The translations under genes were made by a program, and so were the position numbers. A DNA stretch of 60,242 bases, from positions 1 to 60,242 of the forward strand of contig DYMB01000009.1 in assembly GCA_020721805.1 (NCBI GenBank). The letters run 5' to 3'. The notes under the pieces were generated by a model, which was given only the letters and a program-made list of their open reading frames with translations, made no database searches and had not been told where the DNA came from. Source of the DNA: Acetofilamentum sp. Its GTDB lineage: Bacteria > Hydrothermota > 32-111. This document shows, piece after piece, positions 19,896-27,263 of the stretch (positions are counted from its first letter, which is position 1; each line of letters opens with the position of its first letter).

Positions 19896-19910
19896 TTAGA
19901 ACGAGTCTAA
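19896..19910. promoter_or_regulatory. Candidate PerR/Fur-family operator
   Basis: The 15-base sequence TTAGAACGAGTCTAA is an inverted repeat with perfect 5-base arms (TTAGA, 5 bases, TCTAA). It has the same size and 7-1-7 layout as PerR boxes and overlaps the predicted transcription start of the operon that encodes a PerR-like repressor. This is a prediction from position and symmetry only. Confidence 0.4.
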
Positions 19911-19911
19911 A

Positions 19912-20550
19912 ATGAAAAAAAAGCATGCTGAAATATCAGTTATATACAAAAAAATAAAAAAAGAGATAGAAAAAAGGATGGATGAATTCAAAAAAAATGG
20001 TCAGAATATGACAGATTTTCAACTGCTTTATGAACTATTATTTTGTATTTTAACTCCACAATCAAAAGCAACCCTTTGTTGGGAATCGATAGAAAGATTG
20101 AAGGATGGTGGAAAAGAGGTTTTAAAAGATAAAGAAAAAATTAAAAACTGTTTACATGGTATAAGATTCCCAAACAACAAATCAAAATATATACATAACT
20201 TTTATTATAACTTTTATAAAGAAAAATTTTTTGAAAATTTAAAAAGTATTGAAACCAATTTTCAAAAGAGAGAATATCTTGTAAAAAATGTAAAAGGAAT
20301 ATCCTATAAGGAAGCGAGTCATTTTTTAAGAAATATAGGATATGGAGAAGATCTTGCAATTCTTGATAGACATATATTGAAAAATTTGAAAAATTATTCT
20401 ATTATTAAAGAAATACCAAAAGCGATTTCAAAAAAAAAATATCTTGAAATTGAGGAGAGTATGAGAAAATTTTCAAAATCTATCAATATTCCCTTATCTC
20501 ATCTTGATCTTGTTTTATGGTATAGAGAGAGAGGTTTTATTTTTAAATGA
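19912..20550 (+). CDS. ogg: 8-oxoguanine DNA glycosylase/AP lyase, Ogg2 type
   Basis: A 212-residue helix-hairpin-helix glycosylase. The catalytic lysine is probably Lys133 (VKGISYKEAS) and the aspartate Asp152 (ILDRHILKNL). The C-terminus [15 protein letters not shown] ends in Lys, as in the archaeal-type Ogg2 enzymes where this tail helps recognise 8-oxoguanine. It removes oxidised guanine from DNA. It is the first gene of the oxidative-stress cluster and its stop overlaps the regulator's ATG by 4 bases. There is no clear ribosome binding site. A general endonuclease III-like enzyme is the alternative. Confidence 0.85.
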   Translation: MKKKHAEISVIYKKIKKEIEKRMDEFKKNGQNMTDFQLLYELLFCILTPQSKATLCWESIERLKDGGKEVLKDKEKIKNCLHGIRFPNNKSKYIHNFYYNFYKEKFFENLKSIETNFQKREYLVKNVKGISYKEASHFLRNIGYGEDLAILDRHILKNLKNYSIIKEIPKAISKKKYLEIEESMRKFSKSINIPLSHLDLVLWYRERGFIFK

Positions 20551-20963
20551 AAGTGAAAAAAGACGATTTAACCAAAATTCTTCTTAACTATAAAATATCC
20601 CCAACATATCAAAGGATAAAAATACTTGAATTTCTTTATAATAATAGAACACATCCTTCCGTTGAAGAAATTATAGATGGGCTTTCAATTGAAATTTTAA
20701 CAATTTCAAAAGCAACCGTTTATAACACTTTAAAACTTTTTTTAAACAAAGGATTGTTAAAAGAATTAAATATAGAAAAAAATCGTATACGTTATGATAT
20801 CGACACTTCAATACACTCACATTTTAAATGTATCAAATGTGGTAAAATATACGATTTAAAAACTGAAAGTGATAACAGTTTAAAACTTGAAAAAGGATTT
20901 AAAATTTTAGATACTAAAAATTATATTTATGGAATTTGTAAAAACTGTAACAAAGGAGGGTAA
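20547..20963 (+). CDS. Fur-family repressor, PerR-like
   Basis: A 138-residue protein with winged helix ([13 protein letters not shown]) and zinc site CIKC/CKNC (Cys95, 98, 131, 134). The regulatory-metal ligands line up with Bacillus PerR shifted by one: His36, Asp84, His90, His92, Asp103. An Asp at the last position (KIYDL) is the feature that makes PerR peroxide-responsive, whereas most Fur proteins have Glu. It probably represses this cluster and is inactivated by peroxide through histidine oxidation. It is translationally coupled to ogg by a 4-base overlap. Confidence 0.88.
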   Translation: MKVKKDDLTKILLNYKISPTYQRIKILEFLYNNRTHPSVEEIIDGLSIEILTISKATVYNTLKLFLNKGLLKELNIEKNRIRYDIDTSIHSHFKCIKCGKIYDLKTESDNSLKLEKGFKILDTKNYIYGICKNCNKGG

Positions 20964-20964
20964 T

Positions 20965-21669
20965 ATGGACGCCAAGGCACTTTTTAAACTCTCATATGGA
21001 GTATATCTTGTATGTTCGAGGGATAATGATAGAATAAATGGCCAGATAGCAAATACACTCTTTCAAATAACTTCGGAACCTATAACCGTTGCAGTCAGTA
21101 TCAACAAAAATAATTATACACATCAGATTATAGAGAATGGAAAGAATTTTTCAGTTTCCATCCTTTCGGAAGAAACGCCTTTAACCTTCATCGGTAACTT
21201 TGGATTCAAAAGCGGCAGAGAGATAAATAAGTTTGAAAAAATAAAATATGAGGATGGAAAAACTAAAGCACCTATAGTAAGAGATTATTCCGTTGCAATT
21301 TTAGAATTTAAAGTTATATCAAAATTTGATATGAAGACTCACTCTTTGTTTATAGGCGAAATCGTCGATTCTTTCCTGATTGAAACCAAATCAAAACCGA
21401 TGACATATTCTTTTTATCATGAAATCAAAAAGGGTAAAACACAAAAAAATGCACCTACATATATAAAAGAGGAAAACATAAAAGATAATTCAAAAAAGGA
21501 GGACTCTATGGCAAAATACAAATGTGAAGTTTGTGGTTATGTCTACGATCCATCGGTTGGAGATCCAGAAAACGGTATACCACCAAACACACCTTTCGAA
21601 GAGTTACCCGATTCCTGGGTTTGTCCAGTCTGTGGTGCTGGAAAATCTGAATTCGTAAAGGAGAGTTGA
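20965..21669 (+). CDS. hrb: Flavin reductase-rubredoxin fusion (high-molecular-weight rubredoxin)
   Basis: A 234-residue protein. Residues 1-160 are a flavin reductase-like FMN domain ([39 protein letters not shown]). A linker of about 20 residues leads to a rubredoxin domain with [12 protein letters not shown] and [10 protein letters not shown], whose four Cys bind iron. In anaerobes such proteins pass electrons from NAD(P)H to flavodiiron or rubrerythrin-type peroxide and oxygen reductases. The ATG at 20965 is chosen because AAAGGAGGG precedes it; an earlier in-frame ATG lies inside the regulator gene. A second internal start is described at 21508. Confidence 0.9.
   Translation: MDAKALFKLSYGVYLVCSRDNDRINGQIANTLFQITSEPITVAVSINKNNYTHQIIENGKNFSVSILSEETPLTFIGNFGFKSGREINKFEKIKYEDGKTKAPIVRDYSVAILEFKVISKFDMKTHSLFIGEIVDSFLIETKSKPMTYSFYHEIKKGKTQKNAPTYIKEENIKDNSKKEDSMAKYKCEVCGYVYDPSVGDPENGIPPNTPFEELPDSWVCPVCGAGKSEFVKES
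21508..21669 (+). CDS. Free rubredoxin from an internal start inside hrb
   Basis: Within hrb, exactly at the domain border, AAAAAAGGAGG is followed after 5 bases by an in-frame ATG. Translation from it would give a 53-residue protein [15 protein letters not shown]...EFVKES, the standard length of a stand-alone rubredoxin. The A/G-rich site encodes the linker residues Lys-Lys-Glu-Asp. This suggests that one gene gives both the fusion and a free rubredoxin. The inference rests on the site's strength and position. Confidence 0.55.
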   Translation: MAKYKCEVCGYVYDPSVGDPENGIPPNTPFEELPDSWVCPVCGAGKSEFVKES

Positions 21670-21773
21670 TGAAAATTTTTCAAATCTCTGATTCATTTCA
21701 TCGGTTTACTAAAAAAGAGAAAAGGTTGAGAGACTTTTATGTATATAATCCAAAAGTGTTAACATACAATTAA
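21669..21773 (+). CDS. Possible 34-residue peptide coupled to hrb
   Basis: An ATG overlaps the TGA of hrb by one base and has AAGGAG 5 bases upstream. The frame runs 34 codons ([20 protein letters not shown]...). Nothing in it is recognisable, so it may be noise or the remnant of a longer gene. Confidence 0.25.
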   Translation: MKIFQISDSFHRFTKKEKRLRDFYVYNPKVLTYN

Positions 21774-21825
21774 TACCTATACTCTATGAAAAACTAAAAA
21801 CTTTTAACTATAAATAGGAGGATCT

Positions 21826-22314
21826 ATGATAAGTGAAAAAATGGCAAAAGAGATCAACTTTCAGATTCAAAAAGAACTATTTTCAGAATATCTTTATTTA
21901 CAGATGGTGGCATATTTTAAAGGAGAGAACCTTGATGGATTCGCTCACTGGATGGAAGTTCAGGCAAAAGAGGAACATAATCATGCTATAAAATTTTTTA
22001 ACTATCTTTATGAAAGAAATTCAAAAGTTGAACTTCTTTCTATAGAGAAACCAAAAAATGATTTTAAAAATCCACTCGATGTTTTTAAATATGCTTATCA
22101 GCATGAGTTAACTGTAACAAAAAATATAAACGATCTTATGGAACTTGCAAAAAAAGAGAATGATTATGCTTCAGAGTCCTTATTGAAATGGTATGTTGAC
22201 GAACAGGTTGAAGAGGAAAATTCTTTTTTGAAAATCGTTAATTTCCTTGAAAAAATAAAAGATTCCTCAAACGCTCTATATATGCTTGACAATGAACTTT
22301 CCAAAAGAGAATAA
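21826..22314 (+). CDS. ftnA: Ferritin
   Basis: A 162-residue non-haem ferritin. The ferroxidase ligands stand at the positions numbered in E. coli FtnA: Glu17, Glu50, His53, Glu94, Gln127, with Glu130 also present. It oxidises and stores iron as a mineral in a 24-subunit cytoplasmic shell, limiting Fenton chemistry. AGGAGG precedes the ATG. It sits between hrb and superoxide reductase in the same direction. Confidence 0.95.
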   Translation: MISEKMAKEINFQIQKELFSEYLYLQMVAYFKGENLDGFAHWMEVQAKEEHNHAIKFFNYLYERNSKVELLSIEKPKNDFKNPLDVFKYAYQHELTVTKNINDLMELAKKENDYASESLLKWYVDEQVEEENSFLKIVNFLEKIKDSSNALYMLDNELSKRE

Positions 22315-22327
22315 ATAAGGAGGATTT

Positions 22328-22717
22328 ATGAAAACAGAATTTAGAGAACTTTACAGATGTGAAGTTTGCGGAAATGTTGTTGAGGTTGTAAATCCAGGAA
22401 TTGTTTCGCTTGTTTGTTGTAATAAACCTATGGTGAAACTCCAGTCTAAAAAAGCAGATACTGGAGTTGAAAAGCATCTTCCAGTTATTGAGGATATGAA
22501 TGGAAAGATAAAGGTAAAGATAGGTTCAGTAGAACATCCTATGGAAGAAAAACATTATATCGTCTTTGTAGAAGTTTTAACCGATAAAAAAGTTTTAAGA
22601 CATGAATTTAAACCTAACGAAAAACCTGAAGCGATTTTTGATGTTAACCTTTCTGATGTAAAAGAGGTAAGAGAATTTTGTAGTGTCCATATGCTCTGGT
22701 CAAAGGAGATTAAATGA
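22328..22717 (+). CDS. dfx: Desulfoferrodoxin-type superoxide reductase
   Basis: A 129-residue two-iron superoxide reductase. The N-terminal desulforedoxin-like centre has Cys11, Cys14, Cys30 and Cys31. The catalytic centre has His50 (EKHLPVIE), His70 (EHPM), His76 (KHYIV), Cys118 and His121 (CSVHMLW); Lys49 is the usual active-site lysine. It reduces superoxide to peroxide without making oxygen, taking electrons from rubredoxin, which is encoded just upstream. AAGGAGG precedes the ATG. Its TGA overlaps the start of the broken rubrerythrin. Confidence 0.95.
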   Translation: MKTEFRELYRCEVCGNVVEVVNPGIVSLVCCNKPMVKLQSKKADTGVEKHLPVIEDMNGKIKVKIGSVEHPMEEKHYIVFVEVLTDKKVLRHEFKPNEKPEAIFDVNLSDVKEVREFCSVHMLWSKEIK

Positions 22718-23257
22718 CAAAAAAGAATTTAAAGTGAACAAAGACTGAAAAAAATTTATAGGAGGCTTTTGCTTGGTAATCAATGGCAAGAAACAAATAC
22801 TCATATTTTGCTTCTGTTGCAAAAAAAGAGGGCTACGAGCAGATAGCCACAATATTTCAAGAGAGTGCAGATAACGAAAAAGAACATGCCAAACTTCACT
22901 TTAGAGCTTTATCTGGTATAGGTGATACACTTGCAAATCTGAACGCAGCGGCTGATGGCGAAAAATATGAAACAATAAAAATGTATCCAGAAATGGCAAA
23001 AATCGCAAGAGAAGAAGGCTTTGATGAAATTGCAATTATGTTTGAAAATATAGGCTCGGTTGAAAAGGAACACGAGAAAATATATAGGAAATTGATAGAA
23101 AATGTTAAAAAAACAGGTTGTTTTCAAAAAAGCAAAAAAAGTTTACTGGAAATGCAGGAAATGTGTACATATCCATGAGGGATCAGAACCCCCAGAAAAC
23201 TGTCCTGTTTGCAAACACTCAAAAGCATATTTTGAACTTTTTGTTGAAAACTATTAA
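22714..23257 (+). pseudogene. rbr: Rubrerythrin gene with three stop codons and a frameshift
   Basis: The original start (ATG at 22714, overlapping dfx) reads MTKKNLK-stop-TKTEKNL-stop-EAFAW-stop-SMARNKYSYFASVAKKEGYEQ in one frame. Intact relatives read LKGTKTEKNLLEAFAGES here, so the stops at 22735 (TGA), 22759 (TAG) and 22777 (TAA) are nonsense changes that also remove the first iron-binding Glu. The diiron domain is then open to about residue 110 of the fragment. The C-terminal rubredoxin-like domain continues in the +1 frame after an A7 run near 23133: VYWKCRKC, GSEPPENCPVCKHSKAYFEL, ending at 23257. The total length, 544, is one more than a multiple of three. A 131-residue product could start at the ATG at 22783 but would lack key ligands and the electron-transfer domain. 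Confidence 0.88.
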
Positions 23258-23282
23258 AAAAGGGGGTTATTCCCCCTTTTTA
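23256..23282. terminator. Bidirectional intrinsic terminator
   Basis: AAAAAGGGGG, a short TTATT loop and CCCCCTTTTT form a GC-rich hairpin with A and T runs on both sides. It ends the oxidative-stress cluster and the convergent lipoprotein operon. Confidence 0.9.
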
Positions 23283-24110
23283 TTCAAGCAAAAGTGTATC
23301 AAGAAAAAAATCTTTTCCTTTTATTTTATATCTTCCTCGTTTTAAATTTGTAAAGACCAGATTTCCTTTATCATCTGATATCTCTTCCATAATGATGTGA
23401 TCTTCAACATCGTATAAATAAAATATTTCTTTTGGCATTCTATTCTCTATTTTGAGATTCAAATCAAAAAAGAGCTCTTCCGTAAAAAACTTTTTTTCAC
23501 TTCTCTCTCTGTTCTTGTTATCTGATAAATCTGAAAAACTATCTATAACCATTTCAACAAAATTTTCATTCAAATTATTGAAAGTTATTGTTAATTTATC
23601 TTTATTCAAAATATATGAATATTTTAAAAAATCTGGAAAAACTCTAAAATCGATATCTTTAATTTTTTCTGAAAATAAAAATGTAATGATACTATCTTTT
23701 GAGAATGTTTTAACAATTTGAGGGCAAATTTCATCCTTAACAGGTTCACCCAAAATTTTTATCTTATTTATATCTTTAACATTATCGTTTAAATCGGTTA
23801 TTGAAAATATATCTATACTATTTACTTTTAACGATGGATCATATTGGACAAGTATCAAATTCTTTATAATTTGAAAATTTTCCAGAATGGAACTATCCTG
23901 ATAGTTAATTTTTATTGAATCAATTTTTAAAATCTCTTCCGATGCTTCTAATTTTATCTTTCCATCAGAAAAATAATATGCTTTTTTTATATCAGGTTTT
24001 ATTCTATCAAAAGAAGGAGGAGGTAGCTTTTTACCACAGGAAGAGAAAAAAAATGATAAAAAAAAGATTATGAATAATCTTTTAAAATCATTCAGTTTTA
24101 TTTTTTGCAA
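23280..24110 (-). CDS. Lipoprotein downstream of bactofilin
   Basis: A 276-residue protein if read from the TTG at 24110, which has AGGA just upstream and overlaps the bactofilin end. It then starts with a basic region, a hydrophobic stretch (LFIIFFLSFFF) and the lipobox SSC. The rest is beta-rich with segments such as ENFVEMVIDSFSDLSDNKN and a final NLKRGRYKIKGKDFFL, reminiscent of an Ig-like (Big_5 type) domain followed by a small beta domain. The frame is also open further upstream, but that would put non-signal sequence before the lipobox. Function unknown; position suggests an envelope partner of the bactofilin/M23 pair. Confidence 0.75.
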   Translation of the reverse strand: MQKIKLNDFKRLFIIFFLSFFFSSCGKKLPPPSFDRIKPDIKKAYYFSDGKIKLEASEEILKIDSIKINYQDSSILENFQIIKNLILVQYDPSLKVNSIDIFSITDLNDNVKDINKIKILGEPVKDEICPQIVKTFSKDSIITFLFSEKIKDIDFRVFPDFLKYSYILNKDKLTITFNNLNENFVEMVIDSFSDLSDNKNRERSEKKFFTEELFFDLNLKIENRMPKEIFYLYDVEDHIIMEEISDDKGNLVFTNLKRGRYKIKGKDFFLDTLLLE

Positions 24111-24459
24111 TTTTATCCTGAAACTCCTGTTTGGACATTGAACAGGTCCCATCAAAAATAACACCCTCTTCAACTACCAAATATTTGCATACCAAATCTA
24201 TACTAACCTTTGCCGTTTTCTGTAATTCAACTTTGTTTTTAACAAAAAGTTTCCCATCAACAACCCCACCTATAATAGCATCCTTTGTGTTTATGTTTCC
24301 TTTTAGATTACCGCTCTTTCCAACAGTTAACATCTCCCCTATGGTTATTTCACCATCTATATGTCCATCAACCCTTATTGACCCTGGAACAAATATTTTA
24401 CCTGAGATCTGTGTTCCTTCACCTATTATATTATTTATACCTGTTTGATTCTTTTCCAC
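24088..24459 (-). CDS. Bactofilin (polymer-forming cytoskeletal protein)
   Basis: A 123-residue protein whose core is a run of short beta turns: GEGTQISGKIFVPGSIRVDG, IDGEITIGEMLTVGKSG, INTKDAIIGGVVDGKLF. This repeat forms the right-handed beta-helix of bactofilins, which polymerise at the membrane and localise cell-wall enzymes. It follows an M23 peptidase by 13 bases. Bactofilin-LytM peptidase pairs control cell shape in several bacteria. Confidence 0.9.
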   Translation of the reverse strand: MEKNQTGINNIIGEGTQISGKIFVPGSIRVDGHIDGEITIGEMLTVGKSGNLKGNINTKDAIIGGVVDGKLFVKNKVELQKTAKVSIDLVCKYLVVEEGVIFDGTCSMSKQEFQDKIAKNKTE

Positions 24460-24472
24460 AATAACTCCTTTT

Positions 24473-25225
24473 TTAAAATTTTAAAAATTGCATCGGATCA
24501 TAATATGTTGAACCCTTTTTAATTTCATAATGAAGATGTGGGGCTGAAGATTTTCCAGTATTACCAACAGTACCAACCATTTCACCTTTTTTAACATTTT
24601 GACCTTTTTTAACATAAACTTTTTGAAGATGCCCATAGAATATTGAAAATTTTTCATTAGAGATCAAAACATAGTTACCAAAAGCATCATCCCAACCGAT
24701 CCCTTCAACATTTCCCATAATCGTTGATACAACTATCATCCCCTGTTCGGATGCTATATCTATGCCCGGATGTTCTTTAGAGTATCCCCTGGATATCTCT
24801 CCATTAACAGGATTTATATCTGGGATAAAATCATCATTTCTATTCAAACTATCTTTGGTTATTTTTGAAGTCTCAACATTCGATGATAATATCTCTTTCG
24901 TATGTGATTTTAAAATTTTATTTTGAATATCTATTCCCAGAAGATCTTTTATTTTCTCATTCTTTTCATACAAATCTTTTATCTCAGATTTTAATTTTTC
25001 AATCTTTTTCAATTCATTCTGAACATATTTTAACCTTCTCTCATAATTTCTTTTTTGCAATGCATCGTTATAAACAAGCGAAAAGAAAACAAATCCGGTT
25101 ATTATTCCAAGCAATAAAAAAAGTAAAACTCCACTTATGATTTTAAAAATCAGTGGTGAGAAGAGAAACTCTTTTTTCGTTTTTCCTTCCGAATCAAGAT
25201 AAATTATCGTTATCTTTTTTTTCAA
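24473..25225 (-). CDS. Membrane-anchored M23 (LytM-type) peptidoglycan endopeptidase
   Basis: A 250-residue protein with one membrane span at about 24-52, a coiled coil (55-100) and a C-terminal M23 domain. Zinc-site motifs are HPGIDIA (His and Asp ligands), FYGHLQKV and PHLHYEI. It would cut peptide cross-links in the periplasm. The bactofilin gene follows directly, suggesting recruitment by the bactofilin polymer. Confidence 0.9.
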   Translation of the reverse strand: MKKKITIIYLDSEGKTKKEFLFSPLIFKIISGVLLFLLLGIITGFVFFSLVYNDALQKRNYERRLKYVQNELKKIEKLKSEIKDLYEKNEKIKDLLGIDIQNKILKSHTKEILSSNVETSKITKDSLNRNDDFIPDINPVNGEISRGYSKEHPGIDIASEQGMIVVSTIMGNVEGIGWDDAFGNYVLISNEKFSIFYGHLQKVYVKKGQNVKKGEMVGTVGNTGKSSAPHLHYEIKKGSTYYDPMQFLKF

Positions 25226-25226
25226 C

Positions 25227-26237
25227 TTAAAATCCTTTTATTTTTGAAAGATCTGTCTTTAAAATCTCCTTTATAAGTTTTACACTATTTTCAACATCGT
25301 TCATATCACACATTTCAGCCTGAGAATGAACATATCTTGTTGGAATAGAAACCACCCCAGTCAAAACTCCCTCTTTGTTTGTCTGGATCATCATTCCATC
25401 CGTTGATCCACTCCTAAGTATTTCAAGTTGATATGGGATCTTATTATTTTCTGCAACATCAACCATAAAATCTATAACAGGCTTTCTTACAACCATTCCG
25501 TAATCGAGAACCTTTATTGCCGGACCCATTCCAAGTTTCACTTCAAATATATGAGATTCTGGTGTATCTCCCGTTCCCGTAACATCAACCGCTATCGCAA
25601 AATCTGGAGAAACCGAATAGGCGGAAGTTTTGGCTCCTCTCAATCCAACCTCTTCCTGTGTTGTAAAAACAAAGTAAATGTCATTTTCACTCTCAAAATC
25701 ATCAAGAGCAAGTTTTAAAAGAATGGCACAACCTATCCTGTCATCAAGTGATTTTGTGCTTATTCTATCACCAAGATCGACGAATGTAGGTTTCATTCCA
25801 CCCAAAAGCCCTATATGAACTTTTTTTTCAGCATCCTTTTTATCTGTTGCACCAATATCAATAAACATTTCATCTATTTTTGGTATACTCTTCCAGTCGA
25901 AATTTTTGTCTTCGTAACTTATAACACCTTCAACACCGTTAACAAAAAGAACATGGTTTTCTATTATATTGTGTGGGAATAGTCCACCAACAACACTAAA
26001 TCTTAAAAAGCCATTTTTATCTATATGTTTAACGATAAAGCCTATTTCATCCATATGGGCATCAAGCATTATCTTTTTCCCTTTACCCTTCTTTCTTACT
26101 ATCAAATTCCCCAAAGGATCATTTTTTATCTCAAGATCTTTTTTGTTTTTTAAAGTTTTCTTAATAAAATCGACTACAGGTTCCTCATAAGAGGAGGGAC
26201 CAATTATGGATGTTAATTCTCTTACTAAATTTTTCAT
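25227..26237 (-). CDS. M42-family metallo-aminopeptidase, copy 1
   Basis: 336 residues from the ATG at 26237, preceded by AGGGG; the frame is open a little further upstream but overlaps the next gene. Metal and catalytic motifs are AHMDEIGF, KSLDDRIGC, TQEEVGLRG, AVDVTG and RYVHS. M42 enzymes are dodecameric cytoplasmic aminopeptidases with two zinc or cobalt ions that finish peptide breakdown. It is third in a row of three paralogues. Confidence 0.9.
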   Translation of the reverse strand: MKNLVRELTSIIGPSSYEEPVVDFIKKTLKNKKDLEIKNDPLGNLIVRKKGKGKKIMLDAHMDEIGFIVKHIDKNGFLRFSVVGGLFPHNIIENHVLFVNGVEGVISYEDKNFDWKSIPKIDEMFIDIGATDKKDAEKKVHIGLLGGMKPTFVDLGDRISTKSLDDRIGCAILLKLALDDFESENDIYFVFTTQEEVGLRGAKTSAYSVSPDFAIAVDVTGTGDTPESHIFEVKLGMGPAIKVLDYGMVVRKPVIDFMVDVAENNKIPYQLEILRSGSTDGMMIQTNKEGVLTGVVSIPTRYVHSQAEMCDMNDVENSVKLIKEILKTDLSKIKGF

Positions 26238-26245
26238 TTTTACCC

Positions 26246-27250
26246 CTATTTTATTTTGTTTAAAAGAATCTTTGTTAAATCTATCATACAATTTAAATCC
26301 TTGATATCAGCGAATGAAACTGGAGAGTGTATGTATCTTGAAGGAACAGCAAAGACTATCGTTTTCACTCCACCTTTGGATTTATGTATCTGGCCACCAT
26401 CAGTTCCACCTATCATAGGTTGTTTAAATTGATATTTGATCTTCTTCTCCGTTGCCATCTCTATACTCATTTTTAAAAGATTTTTATCAACAAAAAGTGA
26501 ATTATCGGCTATCGTTATAACTACTCCATCACCCATTTTTGGAAAATCTGGTTCATCTTTTTTATGTGGCATATCCGCTGCTGATGTCCCTTCAAGAACA
26601 ATAGCATATTCCGGTTCAACACTGTATGCTGCGACTTTAGAACCCCTCAGTCCAACCTCTTCCTGAACAAAAAACAGACCATAAACATCATTATAATACC
26701 TTTCTTTTAAAATATCCATCACAGCATAACATCCAAGTCTATCATCAAACGCTTTTCCTTTAATTATATTCCCATTCTTTTCAAATTGAGTATCAAAAAC
26801 AGCATAATCACCGACAGAAACATATTTCTCTGCATCCTTTTTATCAGTTGCACCGATATCTATCAGAAGCGATTCTATTTCTGGAATCTCTTTGTAATCT
26901 TTTCTTTGCAGATGTATAGGTTTATATGAAATTATCCCGTTTATCTTTTCTTTACCGATAATAACCCTTTTTCCTAAAACTACCCTTTTATCTATGCTTC
27001 CGACAGGCAAAAATTTTAACATACCATTCTCTTCTATAGATCTTATAATAAAACCAACCTCATCCATGTGAGCACCTATAAGAATCTTTTTTCTATTGCT
27101 ACCTGTTCCCTTTTTAAAGGCTATAACATTTCCCATTTTATCCACCTTCAGCAAATCCACATCATTTTTTACCTGATCTATGATAAAATCTCTTATCTGG
27201 TCTTCATTTCCAGATGGACCAAATATTTCACTTAAATTTTTTAACATCAT
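26246..27250 (-). CDS. M42-family metallo-aminopeptidase, copy 2
   Basis: A 334-residue paralogue starting MLKNLSEIFGPSGNED. Motifs: AHMDEVGF, KAFDDRLGC, VQEEVGLRG, VLEGTSAADMP (Glu where copy 1 has Asp) and RYIHSP. The Glu at the metal position is seen in some M42 peptidases and may shift metal or substrate preference. The gene lies 8 bases before copy 1. Confidence 0.9.
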   Translation of the reverse strand: MMLKNLSEIFGPSGNEDQIRDFIIDQVKNDVDLLKVDKMGNVIAFKKGTGSNRKKILIGAHMDEVGFIIRSIEENGMLKFLPVGSIDKRVVLGKRVIIGKEKINGIISYKPIHLQRKDYKEIPEIESLLIDIGATDKKDAEKYVSVGDYAVFDTQFEKNGNIIKGKAFDDRLGCYAVMDILKERYYNDVYGLFFVQEEVGLRGSKVAAYSVEPEYAIVLEGTSAADMPHKKDEPDFPKMGDGVVITIADNSLFVDKNLLKMSIEMATEKKIKYQFKQPMIGGTDGGQIHKSKGGVKTIVFAVPSRYIHSPVSFADIKDLNCMIDLTKILLNKIK

Positions 27251-27263
27251 AATTACTCCATTA

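Noticed and set aside
22714-22790. Stop codon recoding (for example UGA read as Gly) to rescue the rubrerythrin frame
   Set aside because: The first stop replaces a conserved Gly, which recalls the UGA-Gly code. However, TGA ends hrb, dfx and feoA cleanly, TAG and TAA also interrupt the same frame, and a frameshift follows. Decay explains all of it.
22783-23178. An intact short rubrerythrin starting at 22783
   Set aside because: It lacks the N-terminal iron ligand segment and the rubredoxin-like domain, and its best ribosome binding site is 17 bases away. It is the open part of a broken gene.
24110-24173. The longer form of the lipoprotein starting at 24173
   Set aside because: It would lie inside the bactofilin gene and place about 21 extra residues before the signal sequence; the TTG at 24110 gives a normal lipoprotein signal.
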